A stretch of DNA of 64,000 nt, taken from positions 1,984,001 through 2,048,000 of the forward strand of contig NZ_CP014513.1 of assembly GCF_001577365.1 (NCBI RefSeq), written 5' to 3'. The notes below the pieces were generated by a model. It was given only the letters and a program-made list of their open reading frames with translations. It searched no databases and had not been told where the DNA came from. Numbering within the stretch: position 1 is the first letter of the stretch; each line of letters starts with the position of its first letter. Below are positions 11,243 to 18,060 of the stretch, one piece after another. Source of the stretch: Frondihabitans sp. PAMC 28766 (GTDB lineage Bacteria > Actinomycetota > Actinomycetes > Actinomycetales > Microbacteriaceae). Position numbers and translations under genes: made by a program.

Positions 11243-12751
11243 GTGGGCGCCCTTCGCGGCGCCCGCATCACCGCCCGCGGTTGGTCCTGGCGTCATGCGG
11301 GACGATTGCGACCCGCGGTCAGCGACCTCGACCTCGACATCCACCCGGGCGAGCGCGTCCTGCTGCTCGGTGCGTCGGGTGCCGGAAAATCCACGCTGCT
11401 CGCCGGCCTCGCCGGTGTCCTCGGCGGCGACGAGGAAGGCGACTCGACGGGCGAGCTGCTGGTCGACAGCGTCCATCCGGCCGACACCCGGGGGCGGGTC
11501 GGGCTCGTCCTCCAAGACCCCGACTCGCAGGTCGTCCTGGCGCGAGTCGGCGACGACGTCGCTTTCGCCTGCGAGAACCTCGGGGTGCCGAGGGGCGAGA
11601 TCTGGCGTCGAGTCGCATCCGCTCTCGAGGCGACCGGGCTCGACCTGCCTCTCGACCACTCGACTTCGGAGCTGAGCGGCGGCCAGAAGCAGCGACTCGC
11701 CCTCGCCGGAGCCCTCGCCATGGAGCCGGGTCTGCTGCTGCTCGACGAGCCGACCGCGAATCTCGACCCGGCCGGGGTGATCGAGGTGAGGGACGCCGTG
11801 GCGCGTGTCCAGGCCGAGACCGGCGCCACGCTCGTCGTGGTCGAACACCGGGTGTCGGTCTGGCTACCGGTGGTCGATCGCGTGATCGTCCTGGCCGCGG
11901 GCGGCGGTGTCCTCGCCGACGGCGACCCCCGCACGGTGCTGGCGGCCGAGGGCGTGGGCCTCGCCGAGTCGGGGGTCTGGGTGCCGGGAGCCGGGGTGCC
12001 GTTGCCGCAGCGGTCCTCGTCAACCGGCACGGGCCTCCTCGATCTCGACGGGGTCGCTGTCGGGCGGCGTCGCGGTGTCGCGGTCGCCGCCGGGATCCGA
12101 GCGCGGATCGATGCCGGGAGGGCCGTGGCCATCACCGGCCCGAACGGCGCCGGCAAGTCCACTCTGGCTCTCACCATCGCAGGCCTCCTCCCGCCCGTCG
12201 ACGGCAGGGTCGTCGCCGGCGAGGGTCTGGCTGCCGGGGCCGGCCCGTCTCCTGTGAAGTGGCGGTCCCGCGACCTCCTGACGCGGATCGGCACGGTCTT
12301 CCAAGAGCCGGAGCACCAGTTCTTGGCCGCCACCGTCCGAGCCGAGCTCGCGGTCGGCCCTCGGGCGCTCAGACTGCCGCAGGCCGAGATCGACCAGCGA
12401 GTCGACGAGCTCCTGGCGCGACTGCGGCTGGATCGCCTGGCGGGTGCGAACCCCTTCACGCTCTCCGGGGGCGAGAAGCGCCGACTGTCCGTCGCCACAG
12501 TGCTCGCGACGCGGCCGAGCATCCTCGTGCTCGACGAGCCGACCTTCGGGCAGGACGCGCGCACCTGGCGCGAACTCGTCGCTCTCCTGGGCGAGCTCCT
12601 CGACACCGGCAGCGCCGTGGTGGCGGTGACCCACGACGCCGAGTTCGTCGATGTGCTCGCCGACGACGTCCTGACTCTCGGCGGCGCGACGTCGACCAGC
12701 CGACCGCGCCTGTCGGCCTCTCGAGCGACCGAGACCGGGGTGCTCTCGTGA
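11243..12751 (+). CDS. ykoD: ECF transporter ATPase with two nucleotide-binding domains (YkoD type)
   Basis: This 502-residue cytoplasmic ATPase is a tandem fusion. Domain 1 has Walker A GASGAGKST (about 48), signature LSGGQKQR and Walker B LLLLDEPTANLDP. Domain 2 has Walker A GPNGAGKST (about 297), LSGGEKRR and LVLDEPTFGQD. It energises the YkoE/YkoC complex. The GTG start at 11243 lies one base after the ykoE stop; its own stop overlaps the GTG of ykoC (GTGA). Fusion of the two ATPases is usual for YkoD. Confidence 0.92.
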   Translation: MGALRGARITARGWSWRHAGRLRPAVSDLDLDIHPGERVLLLGASGAGKSTLLAGLAGVLGGDEEGDSTGELLVDSVHPADTRGRVGLVLQDPDSQVVLARVGDDVAFACENLGVPRGEIWRRVASALEATGLDLPLDHSTSELSGGQKQRLALAGALAMEPGLLLLDEPTANLDPAGVIEVRDAVARVQAETGATLVVVEHRVSVWLPVVDRVIVLAAGGGVLADGDPRTVLAAEGVGLAESGVWVPGAGVPLPQRSSSTGTGLLDLDGVAVGRRRGVAVAAGIRARIDAGRAVAITGPNGAGKSTLALTIAGLLPPVDGRVVAGEGLAAGAGPSPVKWRSRDLLTRIGTVFQEPEHQFLAATVRAELAVGPRALRLPQAEIDQRVDELLARLRLDRLAGANPFTLSGGEKRRLSVATVLATRPSILVLDEPTFGQDARTWRELVALLGELLDTGSAVVAVTHDAEFVDVLADDVLTLGGATSTSRPRLSASRATETGVLS

Positions 12752-13542
12752 CCCTCCTCACGGCGGTCGGGCGCGGCACCCGGGCGGGCCGCATCAACCC
12801 GGTCGCCAAGCTTCTCGCCGCCGTCGTGCTGAGCCTGTCGCTGCTCCTCTCGATCGACTGGGTCTCCGCCGGGACGGCGCTCGTCCTCGAGGCGGGCCTC
12901 GTTGCCGGGGCCGGCCTGACGTTCGGCCAGCTCTGGCGGCGGACGCTCCCGCTCTGGATCGCCGCACCCCTGTCGGTCGTGGCCACCTCGCTCTACGGCC
13001 AGGACTCGGGCGGCCTCCTCGCGCAGTTCGGTTTCATCACGATCACCGACGGCTCCGTGTCGCTGGGCTTCGCCATCGGCCTCAGGATCCTGGCGGTCGG
13101 GATCCCCGGGATCGTCCTGTTCGCGACGACCGATCCGACCGACCTCGCCGACGGGCTGGGGCAGGTGCTGCACCTGCCCTCGCGCTTCGTGCTCGGAGGG
13201 CTCGCCGGCCTCCGTCTGGTCGGCCTCTTCGTCGACGACTGGCGCCAGCTCGGCCTCGCTCGTCGTGCGCGCGGCGTCGCCGACGTCGGAGGGCCGCTCG
13301 GCGCCCTGAAGCGCTTCGGGGGCATGGCGTTCGCGCTGCTCGTGCTCTCGGTGCGGCGGGGGAGCAAGCTCGCCACGGCCATGGAGGCGAAGGGGTTCGG
13401 CGGCGAGACGAAGCGGACGTGGGCGCGCCCGTCGACGTTCGGCGGTGGCGAGTGGGCGCTGGTGGCGATCGGGGTCGTGATCGCGGGCATCTCCATCGCC
13501 GTCGCGGTCCTGGCCGGCACCTGGAGCTTCGTCCTTGCCTGA
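12748..13542 (+). CDS. ykoC: ECF transporter transmembrane T component (YkoC type)
   Basis: This 264-residue integral membrane protein is the scaffold that couples the ATPase to YkoE. It has several hydrophobic stretches (LLAAVVLSLSLLLSIDWVSAG, LRILAVGIPGIVLFA) and coupling helices with Ala-Arg-Gly type motifs: LARRARGV (about 172) and TAMEAKGFGG (about 211). The GTG start overlaps the ykoD stop by four bases. Its end overlaps the next gene by eight bases, so the kinase downstream belongs to the same riboswitch-controlled transcript. Confidence 0.9.
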   Translation: MTLLTAVGRGTRAGRINPVAKLLAAVVLSLSLLLSIDWVSAGTALVLEAGLVAGAGLTFGQLWRRTLPLWIAAPLSVVATSLYGQDSGGLLAQFGFITITDGSVSLGFAIGLRILAVGIPGIVLFATTDPTDLADGLGQVLHLPSRFVLGGLAGLRLVGLFVDDWRQLGLARRARGVADVGGPLGALKRFGGMAFALLVLSVRRGSKLATAMEAKGFGGETKRTWARPSTFGGGEWALVAIGVVIAGISIAVAVLAGTWSFVLA

Positions 13543-14071
13543 CGTCGTCGCCGACCCACTCCTCGTGTCGCGCCTGGCCCGCGCCGCGCTGGCATCGGGG
13601 GATCGGCCGGTCGTCCTGCTCGACGGTCGCTCGGGGTCGGGCAAGACCACCCTCGGCGCCGCCCTGGCCAGAGCCCTCGACGCCCAGCTCGTCGGCCTCG
13701 ACGACGTGTACCCGGGGTGGGACGGGCTGAATGCCGCGTCTCTCACGGTGAGCCGGGAGATCCTGCGCCCTGATTCACCGGGGTATCACCGCTGGGACTG
13801 GGATCGCTCGGAGCCGGCCGGATGGCGTGCGCTGGATGCCGATGACTTGCTGGTCGTCGAGGGTGCGGGTGCTCTCACGCCGGCCTCCGCGCGCCTGGCC
13901 ACCCTTCGCCTGTGGATCGAGCTCGACGCCCCTGAGCGTCGCTCTCGGGTGCTCGGGCGGGTCGACGGCGACACGTACGCGGCGACCGAATTGTGGGATG
14001 TGTGGGCCGCGCAAGAGGAGGCGCACATCCGTCGTCATGCGCCCCGGGCGCTGGCCGACGTCGTGCTCTGA
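13535..14071 (+). CDS. Small P-loop kinase, uridine-kinase-like, in the thiamin-precursor operon
   Basis: This 178-residue protein has Walker A GRSGSGKTT (about 31-39), a LVGLDDVYPGWDGL segment and a LVVEGAGALTPASARLATLRLWIELDAP-type region with the GxG loop, as in nucleoside/uridine kinase-like P-loop proteins. It ends near a conserved ATELWDVWAAQEEAHI stretch. The TTG start overlaps ykoC by eight bases and has no other good candidate nearby. Its place behind a TPP riboswitch and an HMP/thiamin importer suggests phosphorylation of an imported pyrimidine or thiamin-like substrate, but no known thiamin kinase family is recognised here. That role is inference. Confidence 0.75.
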   Translation: MPDVVADPLLVSRLARAALASGDRPVVLLDGRSGSGKTTLGAALARALDAQLVGLDDVYPGWDGLNAASLTVSREILRPDSPGYHRWDWDRSEPAGWRALDADDLLVVEGAGALTPASARLATLRLWIELDAPERRSRVLGRVDGDTYAATELWDVWAAQEEAHIRRHAPRALADVVL

Positions 14072-14150
14072 GGTCGTGGCAACCCTGAGGTCGCCCGCTG
14101 ATGCCGCCCGCTGAGGTCGTAGGCCGAGGCCGTCGGATCGGGTCGAGGGC

Positions 14151-14498
14151 TCAGGCCCAGCCGAGCTCGTGCAGCTTGTCGTCGTCGAAGCCGTAGTAGT
14201 GCCCGATCTCGTGCACGAGGGTGACGTGGATCTCGTCGCGGAGCCCGTCGAGGGTGTCGCAGGATGCCAGGTGGGGTTCGCGATAGAGGATGATGCGGTC
14301 GGGCAGCTCGCCGAAGCCGTAGTCGCCGCGGTGCGTCAGGGCCACGCCGTCGTACAGCCCGAGCAGGTCGAGGGAGCCGTCTTCGGGGCGATCCTCAGTC
14401 ACGAACGCCACGTTCTCGAGCCCGTCGACCATGTCGTCCGGCAGCAGATCGAGCTCGCTCACCACCACCTCTTCGAACTCGTCGGCGCCCATCTCCAT
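14151..14498 (-). CDS. Minimal zincin-type metallopeptidase family protein
   Basis: This 115-residue protein ends with VTLVHEIGHYYGFDDDKLHELGW; HEIGH (96-100) is the zincin zinc-binding motif with the catalytic Glu97, and a downstream Asp/His could complete the site. It matches the short actinobacterial metallopeptidase family (former DUF1025). No signal peptide is visible, so it is probably cytoplasmic. The substrate is unknown. The start ATG at 14498 is the first in a frame that gives the usual family length (about 115-120). Confidence 0.85.
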   Translation of the reverse strand: MEMGADEFEEVVVSELDLLPDDMVDGLENVAFVTEDRPEDGSLDLLGLYDGVALTHRGDYGFGELPDRIILYREPHLASCDTLDGLRDEIHVTLVHEIGHYYGFDDDKLHELGWA

Positions 14499-14540
14499 CG
14501 TCCGACCCTCTCACACCTCCCTGACCCACCGATCCACGAT

Positions 14541-14597
14541 CGAGAGTGCGCAAATCGCGGCCTCCACCGAAAGTGAGCCGCGATTCGCGCACTCTCG
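14541..14597. terminator. Long-armed hairpin downstream of tRNA-His
   Basis: Two 21-base arms (14541-14561 and 14577-14597, starting CGAGAGTGCGC) are complementary except for one position, around a 15-base loop. There is no U tract. It lies between the metallopeptidase start and the tRNA-His terminator, both transcribed leftward. It resembles the other long-armed hairpins at gene ends in this window. Confidence 0.5.
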
Positions 14598-14636
14598 CCG
14601 GGGCCGAGGATCGCCCGAAACACGCACTGAACCCGA

Positions 14637-14669
14637 AAACGGCCCCACCCCGTGGGGCAGAGCCGTTCT
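14637..14669 (-). terminator. Rho-independent terminator after tRNA-His
   Basis: On the minus strand an AACGGC-CCCAC stem pairs with GTGGG-GCCGTT and is followed by TTTTC, directly after the tRNA-His 3' end. The stem reads almost equally well on the plus strand, where it is followed by TCTTTT, so it may work in both directions. Confidence 0.65.
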
Positions 14670-14674
14670 TTTCG

Positions 14675-14748
14675 GGTGAGTAACGGGGCTTGAACCCGCG
14701 GCCTCCTAGACCACAACCAGGCGCTCTACCAGCTGAGCTATACCCACC
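14675..14748 (-). tRNA. tRNA-His (anticodon GTG)
   Basis: On the minus strand the cloverleaf is complete: acceptor GTGGGTA/TACTCAC, D-arm AGCTCAGCTGGTAGAGC, anticodon stem CCTGG/CTAGG with loop TTGTGGT (anticodon GTG) and T-arm GCGGGTTCAAGCCCCG-type. A genomic G precedes position 1 opposite C73, giving the G-1 typical of histidine tRNA. No CCA is encoded. It lies next to oligoribonuclease, a pairing also known from mycobacteria. Confidence 0.95.
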
Positions 14749-14805
14749 ATGCGACTTCGCCCGTCGCGCTGGCGAGAGCGTGACGAACGAAGCAACCGTA
14801 GAAGT

Positions 14806-15429
14806 CTATCCTAAGCGCGAGGCCCATTTGGACACGACGTCGGCGGAGATCGCTTGGACGTCTTCGGTGGCGGGGCCGGGCTCGGCGACGAAGCCGGCTT
14901 TGCGGTAGTACTCGAGTTCGCGGATGGACTCGAGGATGTCGGCGAGGGCGCGGTGGCCGCCGTTCTTGGCGGGGGCGTTGAAGTAGACGCGGGGGAACCA
15001 GCGGCGGGCGAGCTCTTTGATGCTCGACACGTCGACCGACCGGTAGTGCAGGTGGCCGTCCACTCGCGGCATGTATTTCGCGAGGAAGGTGCGGTCGGTG
15101 CCGATGGTGTTGCCGGCGATGGGGGCGACGCCTGCGTCGGGCACGTATTCGATGATGTAGTTGAGCACTTCGAATTCGGCTTCGGCGAGGCTGACGCCAT
15201 TCGGAATCTCGGTGATGAGCCCGGAAGAGGTGTGCATCTGGGTGACGAACTCGCCCATGTTGTCGAGCGCCGTCTGGTCGGGCTTGATGACGATGTCGAA
15301 CCCGGGGTGGACGGGCTCGAGGTCGAAGTCGGTGATCACGACGGCGACTTCGACGAGCTCGTCGATTCCGAGGTCGAGGCCGGTCATCTCACAGTCGATC
15401 CAGACCAGTCTGTCTGCGCTTGAAGCCAT
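14806..15429 (-). CDS. orn: Oligoribonuclease (3'-5' exoribonuclease, DEDDh)
   Basis: This 207-residue enzyme degrades two- to five-residue RNA and pGpG-type dinucleotides to mononucleotides. The DEDD exonuclease motifs are visible: [11 protein letters not shown] (Exo I, about 9-19), [18 protein letters not shown] (Exo II region) and [11 protein letters not shown] (Exo III, with the DEDDh His). The length is typical of Orn. It is transcribed toward tRNA-His. The gene is usually essential or important in actinobacteria. Confidence 0.96.
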   Translation of the reverse strand: MASSADRLVWIDCEMTGLDLGIDELVEVAVVITDFDLEPVHPGFDIVIKPDQTALDNMGEFVTQMHTSSGLITEIPNGVSLAEAEFEVLNYIIEYVPDAGVAPIAGNTIGTDRTFLAKYMPRVDGHLHYRSVDVSSIKELARRWFPRVYFNAPAKNGGHRALADILESIRELEYYRKAGFVAEPGPATEDVQAISADVVSKWASRLG

Positions 15430-15464
15430 ATGTGGAGTCTAGCGACGCGGCGAGGTGCCCTCGG

Positions 15465-15902
15465 TCAAGCGAAGACGACCTCCCGGCGGCTCTTCTCGTC
15501 GAGGAGGGCGGCGGTGGTTTCTATGGCCTTCCAGTCGTCGTCGGCGAGGTCGTCGAAGAGGGGCGCCATGGCGTCGGCGAGGTCACGGCGCCAGGCGAGC
15601 ATCGCATCGGTGCCCTTGGGGGTGATGGCGATGAGCCAGGCGCGGGCGTCGTCGACTTCGGCGATGCGATAGACGAGTTCGTCGGCGACCATGTTGCGGA
15701 GCAGCTTGGTCATGCCGGGCTGACCGGTGCGGCTGGCGGCCGCGAGTTCGTCGGTGCGGAGGGGGCCATCGCTCGAGAGGATCGACAGGGTGCGGGCCGT
15801 GGCGGAGGTCATGCTGTGCGCGGTGTGCTGGGCGGCCGTGCGGATGAGGCGGTTGCTGGCTGAGATGAGGGTCTCCAGGATCGCGTGCGGTTCGGTGTTC
15901 AC
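15465..15902 (-). CDS. MarR-family transcriptional regulator
   Basis: This 145-residue DNA-binding protein has the MarR winged-helix plan: an N-terminal dimer helix, then LSILSSDGPLRTDELAAASR and TGQPGMTKLLRNMVADELVYR as the recognition region, and the wing VDDARAWLIAITPKG. A GTG at 15902 gives the family's usual length. MarR proteins generally repress neighbouring efflux or detoxification genes; no obvious target is adjacent apart from orn downstream, so its regulon is unknown. Confidence 0.85.
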   Translation of the reverse strand: MNTEPHAILETLISASNRLIRTAAQHTAHSMTSATARTLSILSSDGPLRTDELAAASRTGQPGMTKLLRNMVADELVYRIAEVDDARAWLIAITPKGTDAMLAWRRDLADAMAPLFDDLADDDWKAIETTAALLDEKSRREVVFA

Positions 15903-16015
15903 GACCGCTCAGTCTAGCAGATGCATAACTTCGTTATGGAACCATCGGCGCCTGCCGCGCGATGCCGCCACGCGCCCTGAACACCTGCTGGGCTTCGGCT
16001 GGTAGACATGTCTCC

Positions 16016-16297
16016 ATGACTGACGAAAAGCCCACTGTGGCCGAAGGCGCCGAATACGTCGTGTTCTTCCAAGGCGGCCCCAGCGACGGCCGCACCGACA
16101 CGCGAGTGTCGACCAATGGCTCGTATGACGACGAGATCACCGACTTCGTGCTGATCGACGGCACGGAGGCGGGCTTCGTCTACACCGCGACGACCGCCCA
16201 CATGGTCGGTGAGCAGCTCCAGGTGCACTACACCCTCGACGCGAGAGACAGCGACCCCGTGGAGGACCCGGAAGATCGGCGCGAGAGCACGAACTAG
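16016..16297 (+). CDS. Conserved hypothetical acidic protein
   Basis: This 93-residue protein is rich in Asp, Glu and Thr (AEYVVFFQGGPSDGRTDTRVSTNGSYDDEITDFVLIDG) and has no signal peptide, membrane segment or known motif. The pattern of short beta strands with a charged C-terminus (DPVEDPEDRRES) suggests a small folded domain with a disordered tail. I chose the ATG at 16016; an upstream in-frame ATG at 15962 would add 18 residues of unlikely composition. No function is assigned. Confidence 0.65.
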   Translation: MTDEKPTVAEGAEYVVFFQGGPSDGRTDTRVSTNGSYDDEITDFVLIDGTEAGFVYTATTAHMVGEQLQVHYTLDARDSDPVEDPEDRRESTN

Positions 16298-16382
16298 CAG
16301 AACCCTCGAAAGGCCACAGGATGCCACGGGGCCGAGACCCGCTTCGGGAATCGCCACGTGGCATCCTGCGTTGTCTTCTCAC

Positions 16383-16652
16383 ATGAAGCTCGAGCTGTAC
16401 ACGTCGGCGTTCTGCGGCCCCTGCCACGCCGCACGAGCCGCCGTCGACGAGGCGTCGCGCCTGGTGCCGGACCTCCGCGCCGTCGACCTGGACGTCGCCG
16501 CGCACTCCGACGAGGCCGAGGCACGCGACATTCGGTCGACGCCGACGATCGTGCTGACGAACGACGCCGGCGACGAGCTCTTCCGGGCCGCCGGGGCACC
16601 CAGCCTGCCGCAGCTTCTGACCGCTGTCGCCGCCCACCTTCAGACGGTCTGA
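16383..16652 (+). CDS. Thioredoxin-like protein with CGPC active site
   Basis: This 89-residue protein has the minimal thioredoxin/glutaredoxin fold: beta strand MKLELYTSAF, redox motif CGPC (Cys11, Cys14), then AVDLDVAAHSDEAEARDIRSTPTIVL with the conserved cis-proline of the TPT segment. It lacks the N-terminal strand and helix of full thioredoxins. No signal peptide is seen, so it likely serves as a cytosolic thiol reductant. Confidence 0.85.
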   Translation: MKLELYTSAFCGPCHAARAAVDEASRLVPDLRAVDLDVAAHSDEAEARDIRSTPTIVLTNDAGDELFRAAGAPSLPQLLTAVAAHLQTV

Positions 16653-16728
16653 AGATCTTCGCTTTCTTCATAGGTGCTTCATCGGAACGGCCCGGTCGGC
16701 TCACTGGGCGCGACCGCACCATCGATGC

Positions 16729-18060
16729 ATGCCCGACCCGACTTCGCCCCTCGACCTCGACGTCGTCATGCCCGTCTACAACGAGCAGTCGACCCTCGAG
16801 CAGAGCGTCCTCGCCCTTCACGAATTCCTCCGCACATCGATGCGCGAGACCTGGCGCATCACGATCGCCGACAACGCCTCGACCGACGAGACGGCCGCCA
16901 TCGCCGACCATCTGGCCCGTCACCTCGACGGCGTCCTGGCCGTGCACCTTGCTGAGAAGGGTCGCGGCCGCGCCCTCAAGCAGGTCTGGTCGACGTCGCC
17001 CGCGCGCGTGCTCGTCTACCTCGACGAAGACCTCTCGACCGACCTGACCGCGCTCGGCCCGCTGGTCGCCCCGCTGCTGTCGGGCCACTCCGATCTCGCG
17101 ATCGGCACCCGTCTCAGCAACTCCTCGCGGGTGGCGCGCGGAAGCAAGCGCGAGTTCATCTCGCGCACCTACAACCTGATCCTCCGGCAGACCATGGGCG
17201 TGACGTTCAGCGATGCGCAGTGCGGGTTCAAGGCCATCCGCGGCTCCGTGGCGCAGCGGCTGCTGCCGCTCGTCGAGGACACGGGGTGGTTCTTCGACAC
17301 CGAACTGCTGATCCTCGCCGAGCGGAGCGGCCTCCGCATCCACGAGGTGCCTGTCGACTGGATCGACGATGAGCAGTCGTCGGTCGACATCGCAGCGACC
17401 GCGAAGGCCGACCTGAAGGGCCTCTACCGCGTCGCCACGGGTCTCGCCCGAGGCCGCATCCCTGTGGGCGCCGTCTACGACGAGATCGGGCGACGGCCCT
17501 ACGCTCCACCGCAACGCCCCACCTTCTTCGGCCAGGTCGTCCGCTTCGGCATTGTCGGCGTGCTGTCGACCGCGGTCTACGCCCTCCTCTACCTCCTCTT
17601 CCAGCACGTGATGCCGGCCCAGCTGGCCAACTTCCTCGCCCTGCTGATCACGACGATCGCCAACACCGCGGCCAACCGGCGCTTCACCTTCGGGGTGCGC
17701 GGCGGCTCGGGCGCGGTCAAGCACCAGGCCCAAGGGCTCATCGTGTTCGGCATCGCCTGGCTGATCACGGCCGGGTCGCTCTTCGGCCTGCACCAGAGCG
17801 CACCGCACGCCGGGGCTCACACCGAGCTCGTCGTGCTGACGATCGCCAACCTCGTCGCAACCGTGGTGCGCTTCGTGCTGTTGCGGATCTGGGTCTTCCG
17901 GCGGCAGGCGCGCACCGCGGCAGCCGAGCCCACGGCGCCACCGGCCGCAGCCGAGCGCGGGGCGGCCCCGTCGCATCCTGCGCCCGCCGCTCCTCCCGGG
18001 TCGACACCGGGCGCCCCGCCCGCCGACATCTCCGATCGATCGAAAGCGAACCTCCGATGA
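16729..18060 (+). CDS. Bifunctional GT2 glycosyltransferase/GtrA membrane protein
   Basis: This 443-residue protein has an N-terminal GT2 domain (about 10-230) with VVMPVYNEQSTL, DNASTDET and the metal-binding VYLDEDLSTD. It is of the polyprenyl-phosphate glycosyltransferase type, which loads a sugar from its nucleotide onto an undecaprenyl-phosphate lipid. A GtrA domain follows (about 265-395) with four hydrophobic helices, proposed to flip or support the lipid-linked sugar. A Pro/Ala-rich tail ends the protein. Its stop overlaps the start of the next gene (ATGA), which would use the lipid-linked sugar outside the membrane. Confidence 0.9.
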   Translation: MPDPTSPLDLDVVMPVYNEQSTLEQSVLALHEFLRTSMRETWRITIADNASTDETAAIADHLARHLDGVLAVHLAEKGRGRALKQVWSTSPARVLVYLDEDLSTDLTALGPLVAPLLSGHSDLAIGTRLSNSSRVARGSKREFISRTYNLILRQTMGVTFSDAQCGFKAIRGSVAQRLLPLVEDTGWFFDTELLILAERSGLRIHEVPVDWIDDEQSSVDIAATAKADLKGLYRVATGLARGRIPVGAVYDEIGRRPYAPPQRPTFFGQVVRFGIVGVLSTAVYALLYLLFQHVMPAQLANFLALLITTIANTAANRRFTFGVRGGSGAVKHQAQGLIVFGIAWLITAGSLFGLHQSAPHAGAHTELVVLTIANLVATVVRFVLLRIWVFRRQARTAAAEPTAPPAAAERGAAPSHPAPAAPPGSTPGAPPADISDRSKANLR

